Notes: a model not told the origin generated them from the sequence alone. A stretch of 64,000 nucleotides of DNA from Aminobacter carboxidus (GCF_014863355.1 NZ_JACZEP010000009.1:62001-126000); one strand, 5' to 3'. Positions 35,458 through 44,608 are shown, counted from the first letter of the stretch. Numbers and translations are program-made.

Positions 35458-35998
35458 GCTCGCAACCGCCATCCGCAACCCCGCTCTGTCAGGCCACAGC
35501 GTTGGCGGCCACGGCGTTCTGCTCAAGGTACTGGCGCCGGCGAGCCGCATGTCGTTGCGGGCGCGGCCGGCCGCCATTGCCGCTCTGTCGAAGGCGCTCG
35601 GCGTCAGCTTGCCCGACAAGGCCAAGACCTCGGCCGCGAAGGGCGGCCGGACCGTGCTCTGGCTCGGCCCCGACGAATGGCTTGTCATCGATGAGGCCGG
35701 CGGCGACCCCGTTGCCGATTGCGCTGCGGTCAAGGGCTTGCACTCGGCGGTCGACGTCTCGCACCGCAACGTCGCCATCGCGGTCACTGGCCCCAATGCC
35801 GCTGCCACCATCAATGCCGGCTGCCCGCAGGACCTGTCGCTTCAGGCGTTTCCGGTAGGCGCTGCCTCGCGCACCGTGCTCGGCAAGGTCGAAATGGTTC
35901 TGTTGCGCACCGGCGAGGATGCTTTCCGCGTAGAATGCTGGCGCTCGTTCTCCGACTACGTCTACGGCTTCCTGTCGGAGGCCGCGCGCGACGGCTAG
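35450..35998 (+). CDS. soxG: Sarcosine oxidase subunit gamma
   Basis: Fourth subunit of heterotetrameric sarcosine oxidase, 182 residues, with a fold resembling the aminomethyltransferase substrate domain. Typical blocks are LGPDEWLVIDE (about 75-85), the SHRNVAIAVTGPNA segment (about 103-116) and the end CWRSFSDYVYGFL. ATG 35450 lies 8 bases inside soxA; a longer in-frame reading upstream is only soxA in another frame. The final G of the stop codon is also the first base of a 49-base palindromic repeat. Confidence 0.92.
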   Translation: MAKLATAIRNPALSGHSVGGHGVLLKVLAPASRMSLRARPAAIAALSKALGVSLPDKAKTSAAKGGRTVLWLGPDEWLVIDEAGGDPVADCAAVKGLHSAVDVSHRNVAIAVTGPNAAATINAGCPQDLSLQAFPVGAASRTVLGKVEMVLLRTGEDAFRVECWRSFSDYVYGFLSEAARDG

Positions 35999-36046
35999 AG
36001 CATGATCCCGAAAAGTGGGCGCCGGTTTTCGGGTAAGATCATGCTC
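35998..36046. repeat. Short rhizobial palindromic intergenic repeat
   Basis: Outer arms GAGCATGATC and GATCATGCTC (10 bp, perfect) enclose a second stem CCGAAAA / TTTTCGG. This matches from memory a short repeat scattered between genes in Mesorhizobium and relatives. It begins in the last base of the soxG stop codon and may act as terminator or mRNA-stabilising end. Confidence 0.7.
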
Positions 36047-36061
36047 CATCAAGACGGCTAG

Positions 36062-36367
<306 letters not shown>

Positions 36368-36416
36368 CCGTCGTCTGCTTGCCAATCCGGACATGCCGAC
36401 AAGCGCCCAGCAACGA

Positions 36417-36442
36417 AAAAGCCGCCCATATGGGCGGCTTTT
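36417..36442. terminator. Bidirectional terminator
   Basis: Perfect palindrome: AAAAGCCGCCCAT facing ATGGGCGGCTTTT with A-runs and T-runs on both sides. It lies between the small-protein gene (plus) and the secreted-peptide gene (minus). Confidence 0.85.
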
Positions 36443-36461
36443 CTCATTCCTGAACCTGCGT

Positions 36462-36710
36462 TCAGTTGAAGCTCGGCACGATCCAGGGATTGACGTCGAT
36501 GCCGACGCGCGGCTTCTCCGCGCTGATCGAGTTGGTGGTTGCCGGGCCGCGGTCGTTGCTGACCGAGCCCGTCGAACCGCAGTCCAGCTTCTTGCCGGAT
36601 GCGGTTTGGCTGCACACAGTGGGCTCGTGCGTCGTCTTGTGGGTGTCGTTTGCCATTGCAAAGCCGCTCGTCGCGGCGAGAGCCGCGAGCGCCAGAATAG
36701 TCCGTCGCAT
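36462..36710 (-). CDS. Small exported protein of unknown function
   Basis: Unrecognised protein of about 82 residues with a Sec signal (RRTILALAALAATSGFAMA, cleavage near AMA|ND). The 60-residue mature part is polar and has two cysteines (CSQTASGKKLDC) that may form a disulfide. ATG 36710 is chosen because GGAG lies six bases upstream; an ATG two codons earlier overlaps that site. Its promoter region holds two CGTAC-type palindromes, suggesting control by the neighbouring TetR protein. Confidence 0.7.
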   Translation of the reverse strand: MRRTILALAALAATSGFAMANDTHKTTHEPTVCSQTASGKKLDCGSTGSVSNDRGPATTNSISAEKPRVGIDVNPWIVPSFN

Positions 36711-36731
36711 TGTCATCTCCGTAAATTTTTG

Positions 36732-36745
36732 CCGTACGTGTACGG
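36732..36745. promoter_or_regulatory. Palindromic operator candidate 1 (TetR-type)
   Basis: CCGTAC and GTACGG around GT. It lies about 22 bases upstream of the start of the small exported protein gene, where a repressor would block transcription. The site shares its CGTAC halves with the palindrome at 36793-36804. Confidence 0.5.
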
Positions 36746-36792
36746 TACAACTTACAGATACGGCCGCACCTTGCGTTTTGCAAGGGGTAAGC

Positions 36793-36804
36793 CGTACGCG
36801 TACG
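36793..36804. promoter_or_regulatory. Palindromic operator candidate 2 (TetR-type)
   Basis: CGTACGCGTACG, a perfect 12-base palindrome, 61 bases from the first site (centre to centre about 60). It lies 30 bases beyond the end of the tetR gene and upstream of the small exported protein gene. Confidence 0.5.
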
Positions 36805-36833
36805 AAATTAATTTGGATGCACTGACTGCACTG

Positions 36834-37484
36834 CTACCCAGGACACATGCCGGGTTCGTCGGTGAGCGGCGGTGTCTCGCTTGCGGCAAGGCCTGCCATG
36901 GCGAGGTCGCCCATCCGCATCACATAGGCCTTCGGATCGCCGAAAGGGTAAAAAGGAAAGGTAATCAGCAGCGAAACCGAACCATGCGCCACAGTCCACA
37001 GCGCGGTTGCAATGGCGCGGGCGTCGCCCTTCAACACGCCCGCGGCAATACAGGCCTGGACCCGTTCGATGATGATCTGGAAAGCCGGGTTCTCGCGCTC
37101 CATCTGCTCGAACGTCTCTTCGGGCGGGTGCTTCTGCTTTTCGGTCATGAACACGGTGCGGTATTCATTGGGATTGCCGAGCCCGAATTCGGCATATTCG
37201 GTCAGTGCCGCGCGCATCGCCGTGATAGGGTCTTCGGGCTGGTTTTGCCGCATCCGCTGCGCCAGGTCGGCAAAGGCATCCTCGGCCAGCGCCATCAGGA
37301 TTTCCTGCTTGTCGGCAAAATAGGAATAGACCGACATCGGCGCATAGCCGACCCTTGTCGCCAACTTGCGGATGGTCAGGCCGTCATACCCTTCTTCGCG
37401 CACAAGCGCGTGGGCCGCCGCAACCAGCTCGGCCCTCAGTTCGGCCTTCTGGAGTTCGCGTCGTTGTGCTGCACTGCTGGACAA
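36834..37484 (-). CDS. TetR/AcrR-family transcriptional regulator
   Basis: Repressor-type regulator of 216 residues. The N-terminal helix-turn-helix is clear (LVREEGYDGLTIRKLATRVGYAPMSVYSYFADKQE, about residues 27-61), and the C-terminal part contains WTVAHGSVSLLITFPF, typical of the WHG-type TetR ligand domain. The only plausible start is TTG 37484, with a G-rich ribosome site upstream. Two CGTAC palindromes follow the gene, before the small exported protein gene on the same strand. The MaoC gene lies upstream. The inducer is unknown. Confidence 0.82.
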   Translation of the reverse strand: MSSSAAQRRELQKAELRAELVAAAHALVREEGYDGLTIRKLATRVGYAPMSVYSYFADKQEILMALAEDAFADLAQRMRQNQPEDPITAMRAALTEYAEFGLGNPNEYRTVFMTEKQKHPPEETFEQMERENPAFQIIIERVQACIAAGVLKGDARAIATALWTVAHGSVSLLITFPFYPFGDPKAYVMRMGDLAMAGLAASETPPLTDEPGMCPG

Positions 37485-37665
37485 GAACCCGCCCTACTAC
37501 TTGCCTTGATCAGATTGGCCGAGTCTATACGCCGGTCAATGATGCGGCAAGGCGATCAACGACGTAGCTCATCGGGACTAACGCAATTCCAGGAAAAGTG
37601 TGCAGCGGTTTTCCGTCCGCAATTGCGCGGTAACAAGAGGGTCGGCAGGGACCAAGGCGGAGGGG

Positions 37666-38151
37666 TCAGGCGGTTTCGCGCTTGGGCTCGACGAACGTCA
37701 TGGTCAGCCAGCGCGCGGTGAGCGCCGGCTTCTTCTGGTCCTCGATCTCGATCGTCACGTCGTGGGTAGCCTGGATCCAGCCGGACGGGCGGATCTTCAG
37801 GCCGGAGAGCACGAAGCGGGTGCGGATGCGCGAGCCGGTTTTCACAGGGGCAACGAACTTCAGTTCCTCGAAGCCCTGGTTGATGCCCATGCTGCCGCCT
37901 TCGACCGAAGGCAGCGTGTCGAAGGTCATGGCCGACAACAGCGACAAGGTCAGGAAGCCATGCGCGATGGTGCCGCCGAAAGGCGTCTCTGCCGCGGCGC
38001 GGTCGGGGTCGCAATGGATGAACTGGTGGTCGTCAGTCGCATCGGCGAACTGGTCGATCATCAGCTGGGTGACGGTACGCCATGGTGAGACGCCAACCTC
38101 CTTGCCGAGGTTGGCCTGAAGTTCGTCGAGGGTGATCGATTTCAGGCTCAT
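37666..38151 (-). CDS. MaoC-family hydratase/dehydratase (hot-dog fold)
   Basis: Enoyl-CoA hydratase-like enzyme of 161 residues. The catalytic segment FADATDDHQFIHCDPDRA (about 35-52) holds the Asp/His dyad of MaoC proteins, followed by TPFGGTIAHGFLTLSLLS, the hydratase motif. ATG 38151 has AGGA six bases upstream; further upstream in-frame ATGs lack such a site. It resembles the single-domain members acting on short acyl-CoA. It stands between the RND efflux gene and the tetR gene, all on the minus strand, without a fatty-acid gene nearby. Confidence 0.88.
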   Translation of the reverse strand: MSLKSITLDELQANLGKEVGVSPWRTVTQLMIDQFADATDDHQFIHCDPDRAAAETPFGGTIAHGFLTLSLLSAMTFDTLPSVEGGSMGINQGFEELKFVAPVKTGSRIRTRFVLSGLKIRPSGWIQATHDVTIEIEDQKKPALTARWLTMTFVEPKRETA

Positions 38152-38284
38152 TGCATCCTGTCCTGCATAAGAAAAAGTCATGCGGCGCTGTAACTGCGAG
38201 GACTGATACAGAATCAGACACGTCATGTCATCGCTTGCGGCGGCAAATCAGTCGCAGATTGGCCAGTATCAGTTGATGATGTTG

Positions 38285-41200
38285 CTATTCCGCCGGTTCG
38301 ACGCCGGTATAGGCGGCTTCCTCGAGCTCGCGCTTGAGGCGGCTCTCCTCGGCAACCTTGGGCGTGATGAAACGGCCGAGCAGCAGATAGGCCACCGGTG
38401 TCAGGAACAGCGTCGAGACCGTTGCCAGGCCAAGGCCGCCGACGATCACCCAGCCGAGCGCGATGCGCGCCTCCGCGCCGGCACCTTGCGCCAGCACCAG
38501 AGGCAGGCCGCCGAGCACGGTACAGATCATCGTCATCATCACCGGGCGCAGGCGGATGGTTGCCGCTTCTTCGATCGCCTGGCGCACGCCCATGCCGCGG
38601 TCGCGCAGCTGGTTGGCGAATTCGACCACCAGGATGCCGTTCTTGGCCATCACGCCGACAAGCAGCACCAGCCCGATCTGGCTGTAGGCATTGAGCGAGG
38701 TGCCGGTCAGGATCAGCGCGAAGACGGCGCAGGCAAGGCCGAGCGGCACGGTTGCCATGATGATGACTGCCGAAACGAAGCTTTCGAACTGTGCCGCCAG
38801 CACCAGAAGGATGATGACGATGGCGAAGCCGAAGATCGTCAGCATGCTGCCGCTGGTCTCGTTCAGCGTCGCTGCCTCGGCAAGCGGCATCAGGCGGCTG
38901 CCCGCCGGCATGACGGGCGCTGCGATCTGCTCCACTTGCTTCAGCGCATCGCCAAGGGCGAAGTCGTCGGCAAGGCCGGCGGTGATCGCCACCGAGCGCT
39001 GCTGCTGTTCGCGCGACAACGACGGCGCCACGGCGCGTTCGGAAAGCGTGGCGATTGTCGACACCGGTACGAAGCGGCCGTCGGTCGTCCTGATGAAGAT
39101 GTTTTCGAGGTCGGTCGAATCATTGATCGGGTTGGTGGTCGAGACCAGCTTCACGTCGTAGCTGCGGTCCTCGATGAACACGCTGGTGATCTTGCGCCCG
39201 TCCAACATCGCCTGCAGTGCCGGCGACAGCCCCGTGATGTCGATGCCGAGGTCGGAGGCACGCTCGCGGTCGACGGTGACGAATAGCTGCGGCTGGTTGG
39301 CGTCGGTCGAAAGCCGCGGCTGGCGGAAGCGCGGATCCTTCTCCATCTCGGCCAGCACCTTGGCGGCGGCTGCCCCCAGGTCGGCGTAGCTGTTGCCGAT
39401 CAGCGCGACCTGCAGGCCGTTGCCGGCACCGCGGATGCCGAGGCTGTTGGGCTGCCCGACGGTGGTGCGCACGCCCGGCACCTGGCTGGTGCGGGACAGG
39501 ATGTCGGCGGCGATCTCCTGCTGGGTACGGCTGCGCTCGCTCCACGGCGCCAGCGACAGCACCATGAAGCCACTGTTTTTGTTGTTGCCCATGCCGGCGC
39601 TGACGAAGGTGCTTTCGATCTCGCCCGACTTGCGCAGCGGCTCGATCAGGCCCTCGATGCGGCGCAGCTGCGAAGCGGTGTAGTCGAGGCTGACGCCTTG
39701 CGGAGCGGAGACGCGCAGCATCACCAGCGAGCGGTCCTCGGTCGGTGTCAGCTCCTGGCGCACGCTGCCGAAGGCGAGATAAGCGGCACCGGCAAACAGC
39801 AGCGACACCAGGATGACGATAGCAGGCGCATTGAGGCAGGCATGCAGGCAACGCTTGTAGAGTGCCGCGAGCTTGGTGCCGAGCTTGCCAAGCACACCGC
39901 CATGGCTGTGCTCGATGCTCTTTTCGGTCAGCATGCGCGAAGCCAGCATCGGGCACAGCGACAGCGCCACGATCGACGACAAAAGCACCGAAATCGCCAG
40001 CACGAAACCGAACTCGCGGAACAAGCCGCCGGTCTGGCCGGGCAGGAACGAGATCGGGATGAACACCGCGGCAAGCGTTGCGGTCGTCGCCACCACGGCG
40101 AAGAACACCTCCTGGGTGCCGAGCACGGCAGCCGCACGCGGGCCCATGCCCTCGTTGCGGCGGCGCACGATGTTTTCGAGCACGACGATGGCGTCGTCGA
40201 CGACGAGGCCCGTTGCCAGCACCAGCGCCAGAAGCGTCAGGATGTTGACCGAGAAGCCGGCGAGATAGATGCCGGCGATGGTGCCGATCATCGCCACCGG
40301 CATGGCAAAGCCGGGGATCAGCGTCGCGCGCCAGTCCTGCAGGAAGGCGTAGATGACGATCAAGACGATGGTCACCGACAGGATCAGCGCGATCTCGACC
40401 TCGTGGATGGCGCCCTGGACGAAGGTAGCGTCATCCGAGGTGACGCGAATGGTCATGCCGGCGGGCAAGGTGGTCTGGATCTTTTCGGCGGCAGCTCGCA
40501 CGCCCTTGGAGATGTCGAGCGTGCTCGACTGGGCCTGGCGCACGATGCCGATGCCGATGCCGGTCTTACCGTCGGAGCGCAGCGAGGTCGAGCCGGGGTC
40601 GCCGCCGAGGGTGACGGTGGCGACATCGCCGAGCTTGGTCCGGCCGTTGATGATGATGCTTTCGAAGGCCTCGGGCGTGGTCACCGCGGCACTGGCGCGC
40701 ACGATCAGGTCCTGGTTGCCGACGGTCAGCGAGCCGGCCGGCGCGTCGAAGGAGACGCTCGCCAGCGCATTCGAGACGTCGGCTAGTGTCAACCCCAGGC
40801 TCGCTACCTTGGCCTGGTCGATGTCGACGCGGAACACCTTGGCTCGGTCGCCATAGGTCTGCACGTCGGCGACGCCGTCGACGGCGGCCAGCGTGTCGAC
40901 GATCTGGTCCTCGACAAGGATGGTCATGTCCTCGACCGGCATGGTGTCGGAAGTGACGGCCAGGCGCATCACCGCGTCGGCATTGGCATCGGCCTTGACG
41001 ATGCGCGGTGCATCGGCATCGTCGGGCAGCGAGTTGGTCACCCGGCCAACGGCGTCGCGCATGTCGGATGCCGCGACATTGAGATCGACGCCGTCGTTGA
41101 ATTCGACCGTCACCCGGCTGTTGCCGTAGGACGAGCTCGACGAGATCGACTTGACGCCGGTGACGCGCGCCACCGCACCTTCGACCACCGCCGTCACCTC

Positions 41201-41413
41201 GCGGTCGACGATCTCGGCCGCGGCATCGGAGTAGCTCGTCGACACCGTGATGACAGGCCTGTCGACGTCGGGCAACTCGCGCACCTCGACGCCGTAGAAG
41301 GCGGCGAGGCCGGCAACGACGATCAGCGTGTTGATGACGAAGGCCAGCACCGGCCGGCGCACGAAAAGTGCGGTGATGCCTTTTTTGGCGTTGTCGTTTT
41401 GCATGGTGCTCAT
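38285..41413 (-). CDS. RND efflux transporter, inner-membrane pump (MexF/AcrB-type)
   Basis: Proton-driven multidrug or solvent exporter of the HAE1-RND family, 1042 residues. Two halves each contain a periplasmic loop and six helices; the proton-relay helix shows the paired aspartates in LVVDDAIVVLEN (about 402-413). The start MQNDNAKKGITALFVRRPVLAFV and motif FPISFLPGQTGGLFREFG are family typical. It follows the adaptor gene by 14 bases on the same strand, so the two form an operon; an outer-membrane channel gene is not present here. Substrates are unknown. Confidence 0.93.
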   Translation of the reverse strand: MSTMQNDNAKKGITALFVRRPVLAFVINTLIVVAGLAAFYGVEVRELPDVDRPVITVSTSYSDAAAEIVDREVTAVVEGAVARVTGVKSISSSSSYGNSRVTVEFNDGVDLNVAASDMRDAVGRVTNSLPDDADAPRIVKADANADAVMRLAVTSDTMPVEDMTILVEDQIVDTLAAVDGVADVQTYGDRAKVFRVDIDQAKVASLGLTLADVSNALASVSFDAPAGSLTVGNQDLIVRASAAVTTPEAFESIIINGRTKLGDVATVTLGGDPGSTSLRSDGKTGIGIGIVRQAQSSTLDISKGVRAAAEKIQTTLPAGMTIRVTSDDATFVQGAIHEVEIALILSVTIVLIVIYAFLQDWRATLIPGFAMPVAMIGTIAGIYLAGFSVNILTLLALVLATGLVVDDAIVVLENIVRRRNEGMGPRAAAVLGTQEVFFAVVATTATLAAVFIPISFLPGQTGGLFREFGFVLAISVLLSSIVALSLCPMLASRMLTEKSIEHSHGGVLGKLGTKLAALYKRCLHACLNAPAIVILVSLLFAGAAYLAFGSVRQELTPTEDRSLVMLRVSAPQGVSLDYTASQLRRIEGLIEPLRKSGEIESTFVSAGMGNNKNSGFMVLSLAPWSERSRTQQEIAADILSRTSQVPGVRTTVGQPNSLGIRGAGNGLQVALIGNSYADLGAAAAKVLAEMEKDPRFRQPRLSTDANQPQLFVTVDRERASDLGIDITGLSPALQAMLDGRKITSVFIEDRSYDVKLVSTTNPINDSTDLENIFIRTTDGRFVPVSTIATLSERAVAPSLSREQQQRSVAITAGLADDFALGDALKQVEQIAAPVMPAGSRLMPLAEAATLNETSGSMLTIFGFAIVIILLVLAAQFESFVSAVIIMATVPLGLACAVFALILTGTSLNAYSQIGLVLLVGVMAKNGILVVEFANQLRDRGMGVRQAIEEAATIRLRPVMMTMICTVLGGLPLVLAQGAGAEARIALGWVIVGGLGLATVSTLFLTPVAYLLLGRFITPKVAEESRLKRELEEAAYTGVEPAE

Positions 41414-41427
41414 GTCAGCGCTCCCGC

Positions 41428-42576
41428 TCAGGAGCCGCTGCCGGCGGGCTCGCGGCCGGCAATCAGCAGTTCAGCCCCTTCGCGCACCGTGTGGATGCCT
41501 TCGGTCACCACCTTGTCGCCTGTTGTCAGTGCCGCCTGCACCAGCACGCTGTCGGTGTTGCGCTGGATGATGCGCACTGGCACGCGCTTGGCCTTGCCAT
41601 TATCGAGCGCCCAGACGAATGCACCATTGCCGCCCCACTGGATCGCCAGCGGATCGACCGAGGGATAGGTGTCGCCGGGAAACTGCATCGCGACCTGGAA
41701 CGACATGCCGGCGCGCAGCGCATCGTCGTCGTTGTCGAGGCGGGCCTGGATGCGCAGCGTGCGGCTCTGCTCGTCGAGCCGGTTGTCGACCGCACTGACT
41801 TCGCCTTCGAACACCCGGCCGGGGCGGGCGACCGAGCTTGCGGTCAGCGGCGCGCCGACTGAAATCAGCCCGGTGAAACGCTCCGGCACCCAGATGTCGA
41901 CGATGATCCGCGAACGGTCGTCGATGGTGGCGATGGTGGTCTGGCTGGTGACATAGTTGCCGGCTTCGACGGGCAGGATGCCGACGATGCCGGCGATCGG
42001 TGCGGTGATTGTGCGGCGGTCGAGCGCCAGCGCTGCGTCACGCACGCCAAGACGGGCATTGTCGAGGGCAAGCTCGGCTTCCCTGAGCTGCACGGCACTT
42101 GCCGTGTTGGTGACGCGCAGCGCCTTGATGCGTTCCAGTGCCGCCTCGGCGTCGCCCTGGGCGATGCGGGCGCGTTCGAGCGCGATCTCTTCGGAATCCG
42201 CATCGAGCTTGGCGATGACGGTGCCAGCCTCAATCTTCTCGCCGGCGCTGACGGAGATTTCGGTAAGCCGCCCTGAGGCATAGGGGTTGATGACGACCGA
42301 GTTCAGCGCCCGGCCGGTGCCGATCGCCGAGAGCCGGTCGTTGATCGTGCCCGTGGCCACTGTCTGGGTGACGACCGGCGTCTGTGGCTGACCGCCCCGA
42401 TTGCCGCCCTGGCGGTTGCCGCCGCGCGCCGTCTGTGGCTGTTCGGTCTTGGCCTGGGCCCAGTCGATGCCCCAACTGGCCAGAACCGTGCGCGAGCTCG
42501 GCACCAGCAGCACCCATCCGGCGGCTGCCGCAAGTACAATGACAATTGCCAAGACAATCTGCTTCCAGGCGGCCAT
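41428..42576 (-). CDS. RND efflux periplasmic adaptor (membrane fusion protein)
   Basis: Adaptor that links the RND pump to an outer-membrane channel. The 382-residue protein has one N-terminal membrane anchor (VLAIVIVLAAAAGWVLLV), a lipoyl-type domain (VVINPYASGRLTEISVSAGEKIEAGTVIAKLDA), a coiled-coil hairpin and beta-barrel with the family phrase VGILPVEAGNYVTSQT. It lacks a lipobox, so it is held by the transmembrane anchor. ATG 42576 is preceded by GGAG; longer upstream starts add a non-homologous piece. It is the first gene of the efflux operon. Confidence 0.9.
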   Translation of the reverse strand: MAAWKQIVLAIVIVLAAAAGWVLLVPSSRTVLASWGIDWAQAKTEQPQTARGGNRQGGNRGGQPQTPVVTQTVATGTINDRLSAIGTGRALNSVVINPYASGRLTEISVSAGEKIEAGTVIAKLDADSEEIALERARIAQGDAEAALERIKALRVTNTASAVQLREAELALDNARLGVRDAALALDRRTITAPIAGIVGILPVEAGNYVTSQTTIATIDDRSRIIVDIWVPERFTGLISVGAPLTASSVARPGRVFEGEVSAVDNRLDEQSRTLRIQARLDNDDDALRAGMSFQVAMQFPGDTYPSVDPLAIQWGGNGAFVWALDNGKAKRVPVRIIQRNTDSVLVQAALTTGDKVVTEGIHTVREGAELLIAGREPAGSGS

Positions 42577-42797
42577 GCGTACTCCGGTCTGCTGCGTTTT
42601 CGTTCCGCTCGGGAACACGTGGCTTCTCATTGCTGGCAAAGCACTGCGCCGTCGCCGCATCTTGCCAAGGGATCGTTCGTCGGCAACCGGACGCGGACGG
42701 GCGCGCCAGTATAGCCTAGTTCGTCAGCGGAGGATTAGGGCAAATCTTGGCGCGTAGCACATTAAATCTGCGTAATAATTGCCGGATTGGCTCTGGT

Positions 42798-43631
42798 TCA
42801 ACGCAGATCCTCGATCGCGCGAATGCGCTTTGCGCCCTCGCTTTCGAGCTGGCGCGTCAGCGCGCCGATCACCGCTTCGGCGGCGACGAACAGCGACGCC
42901 GACGAGTCCCAGGCCGAAGGCACCGCCGTGCGCCCCGCAACGACGTGGCGGGCGAAGCGCGCGATCGGCGACAGCCACTGGTCGGTGAACAGGACGATCG
43001 TCGCGCCCCTGTTGTGGGCCTTTTCGGCAAAGCGGATCAGGCTGTCCTGGTAGCGGCGGATGTCGAAGATCAGCAGCGTGTCGCGCTTGCCCATGTCGAT
43101 CAGCCTGTCGCGCCACAGGCTTTCCTGGCCGACGAGATGGGTGACGTTGGGCCGGATCAGGTTGAGATGCGCTGCCATATAGCGTGCCAGCGGATCGGTG
43201 AAGCGGCCGCCGACGAGATAGACATGCGCCTTCGGGCTGGCGAGCTGGGCCACGATGTCGGCGAGCTGCCGCTCGGAAATATGCCTGAATGTCTCGCGGA
43301 TGTTTTCGAGCACCGCCTCCAGGATAGGGGCCGTCGAAGCGGGCAGGGGCGATTGCGTGGTGTTGGTGCGCGAGGCCGGCGACTGCAGCTGTGCCGCCAG
43401 CTCGTCCTGCAATGCTGACTGGAATTCGGGATAGTTCTGGAAGCCGAGCCTGGAGACGAAACGCAGGATGGTCGGCGAGGAAACGCCCGCCTGCTGGGAG
43501 AATTCGGCGACTGTTTTCAGGCCGATCAGCGGGTAGGATGCGATCAGCGTCTGCGCTGCCCGGCGCTCGCCGGCAGGCATGGTGTCGATCTTTTCGGTGA
43601 TAAGTTCGGCAACGCTCGAAACCATCTGCAT
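42798..43631 (-). CDS. MurR/RpiR-family transcriptional regulator
   Basis: Regulator of about 277 residues: N-terminal helix-turn-helix of the RpiR type (AEFSQQAGVSSPTILRFVSRLGF, about residues 40-62) and a C-terminal SIS domain (about 110-270) that usually binds a phosphosugar or other catabolic intermediate. The SIS part keeps VYLVGGRFTDPLARYMA and the LIFDIRRYQDS strand. ATG 43631 is likely, ATG 43625 possible. It is divergent from the catabolic cluster starting at 43785 and is its most likely regulator; operator-like palindromes lie in the shared promoter region. Confidence 0.88.
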   Translation of the reverse strand: MQMVSSVAELITEKIDTMPAGERRAAQTLIASYPLIGLKTVAEFSQQAGVSSPTILRFVSRLGFQNYPEFQSALQDELAAQLQSPASRTNTTQSPLPASTAPILEAVLENIRETFRHISERQLADIVAQLASPKAHVYLVGGRFTDPLARYMAAHLNLIRPNVTHLVGQESLWRDRLIDMGKRDTLLIFDIRRYQDSLIRFAEKAHNRGATIVLFTDQWLSPIARFARHVVAGRTAVPSAWDSSASLFVAAEAVIGALTRQLESEGAKRIRAIEDLR

Positions 43632-43682
43632 CCCTGCCTTATCTGTTGCCGCCCTGGCCCAGCGCTCCGTCTGGTTCAGGCC

Positions 43683-43730
43683 TGAAATGACATTTGACAA
43701 ACTCTTCCAAAGTGTATGAAATCATCCATA
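43683..43730. promoter_or_regulatory. Divergent promoter/operator region of the RpiR-controlled cluster
   Basis: A near-perfect palindrome TGAAATGACATTTGA (43683-43697, six of seven pairs) overlaps a -35-like TTGACA (43694-43699); after 15 bases comes TATGAA (43715-43720). TGAAAT recurs at 43717 inside a second, weaker dyad TATGAAATCATCCATA (43715-43730). Binding of the RpiR protein here would control the plus-strand cluster; this is inference from position. Confidence 0.4.
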
Positions 43731-43784
43731 GGGGCGCAATGAACAAAAATACGTAACATACGATACGGCCCCGGGGATGACTGA

Positions 43785-44582
43785 ATGGGATCGGGCCTAG
43801 CCGCTGCGCGTGCAATGTCGAATGCCGTCCGGGTGACAAACCGGGCCGGGCGCAGCCCCTTTGTCATCCTGTGCGACCACGCGTCCAACCATCTGCCTGC
43901 TGGCTTTGGCACGCTCGGTCTCGATGCGTCAGAGATGCTGCGCCACATCGCCTGGGATCCCGGCGCCTTGCCTGTCGCCCAGCGCCTGGCCGAGGGTCTC
44001 GATGCGACGCTTGTCGAATCCTGCGTGTCGCGGCTTGCCATCGACTGCAACCGCCCGCTCGGCGCCCACGATCTGATCCCGGAGATCAGCGAAACCACCG
44101 CCATACCTGGAAACACGGCACTTTCGCCCACTCAGCGCGAGGCGCGAATTGCGCTATCTTGGCGCCCGTTCCACGATGCGATCGACGAGGTCGTTGCGGA
44201 ACGGCTCCGCGACGAGCGGGAGACGAGACTGGTGTCTGTCCATTCCTTCACTCCTGTCTACAAGGGCGTTTCGCGCCCCTGGCACATTGGCATCATCCAT
44301 GACGAGGACGCTCGGCTTGCCGCGCCGCTGATCGCAGCACTGCAAGGGCTCGACGGCATAACAGTCGGCGTCAATGAGCCATACGCGCCGGCCGACCGCG
44401 TCTACTTCACCCTGGAACACCACGGCCGGTCGCGCGGCCTGCCGTGCGCGATGATCGAAATCCGCAACGACGAAATTTCGGCTCCGGCCGGGCAGCGGAA
44501 ATGGGCGGATCTGCTCACGGGCATCTTTGCAGAGCTCGAACCGGAAGCGGGTGAAGCCGCTCCCTACCAGGCAAGCGCCTGA
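43785..44582 (+). CDS. N-formylglutamate amidohydrolase family protein
   Basis: Zinc-dependent amidohydrolase of the FGase family (265 residues). The family motifs FVILCDHASNHLPAGFG (about 26-42), SRLAIDCNRPL (about 81-91) and SVHSFTPVY (about 149-157) are all present; the first supplies metal-binding Asp and His. Known members hydrolyse N-formyl-L-glutamate in histidine breakdown, but no hut gene is near. Its place at the head of a TRAP/glutamine-synthetase-like/dehydrogenase cluster suggests that it releases glutamate from a glutamyl amide. GGGGAT precedes the ATG. Confidence 0.8.
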   Translation: MGSGLAAARAMSNAVRVTNRAGRSPFVILCDHASNHLPAGFGTLGLDASEMLRHIAWDPGALPVAQRLAEGLDATLVESCVSRLAIDCNRPLGAHDLIPEISETTAIPGNTALSPTQREARIALSWRPFHDAIDEVVAERLRDERETRLVSVHSFTPVYKGVSRPWHIGIIHDEDARLAAPLIAALQGLDGITVGVNEPYAPADRVYFTLEHHGRSRGLPCAMIEIRNDEISAPAGQRKWADLLTGIFAELEPEAGEAAPYQASA

Positions 44583-44608
44583 CAACTGGCCGAACGGAGA
44601 ACGAGTCA

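Noticed and set aside
32329-35814. An 1161-codon open frame on the strand opposite soxA
   Set aside because: It exactly mirrors soxA, is rich in Asp, Gly, His, Val and Ala as expected from high-GC antisense frames, and matches no family; soxA itself is unmistakable.
43785-44582. Calling the amidohydrolase hutG of the histidine pathway
   Set aside because: No hutU, hutH, hutI or hutF gene is in the neighbourhood, so the histidine role is not supported even though the family is the same.
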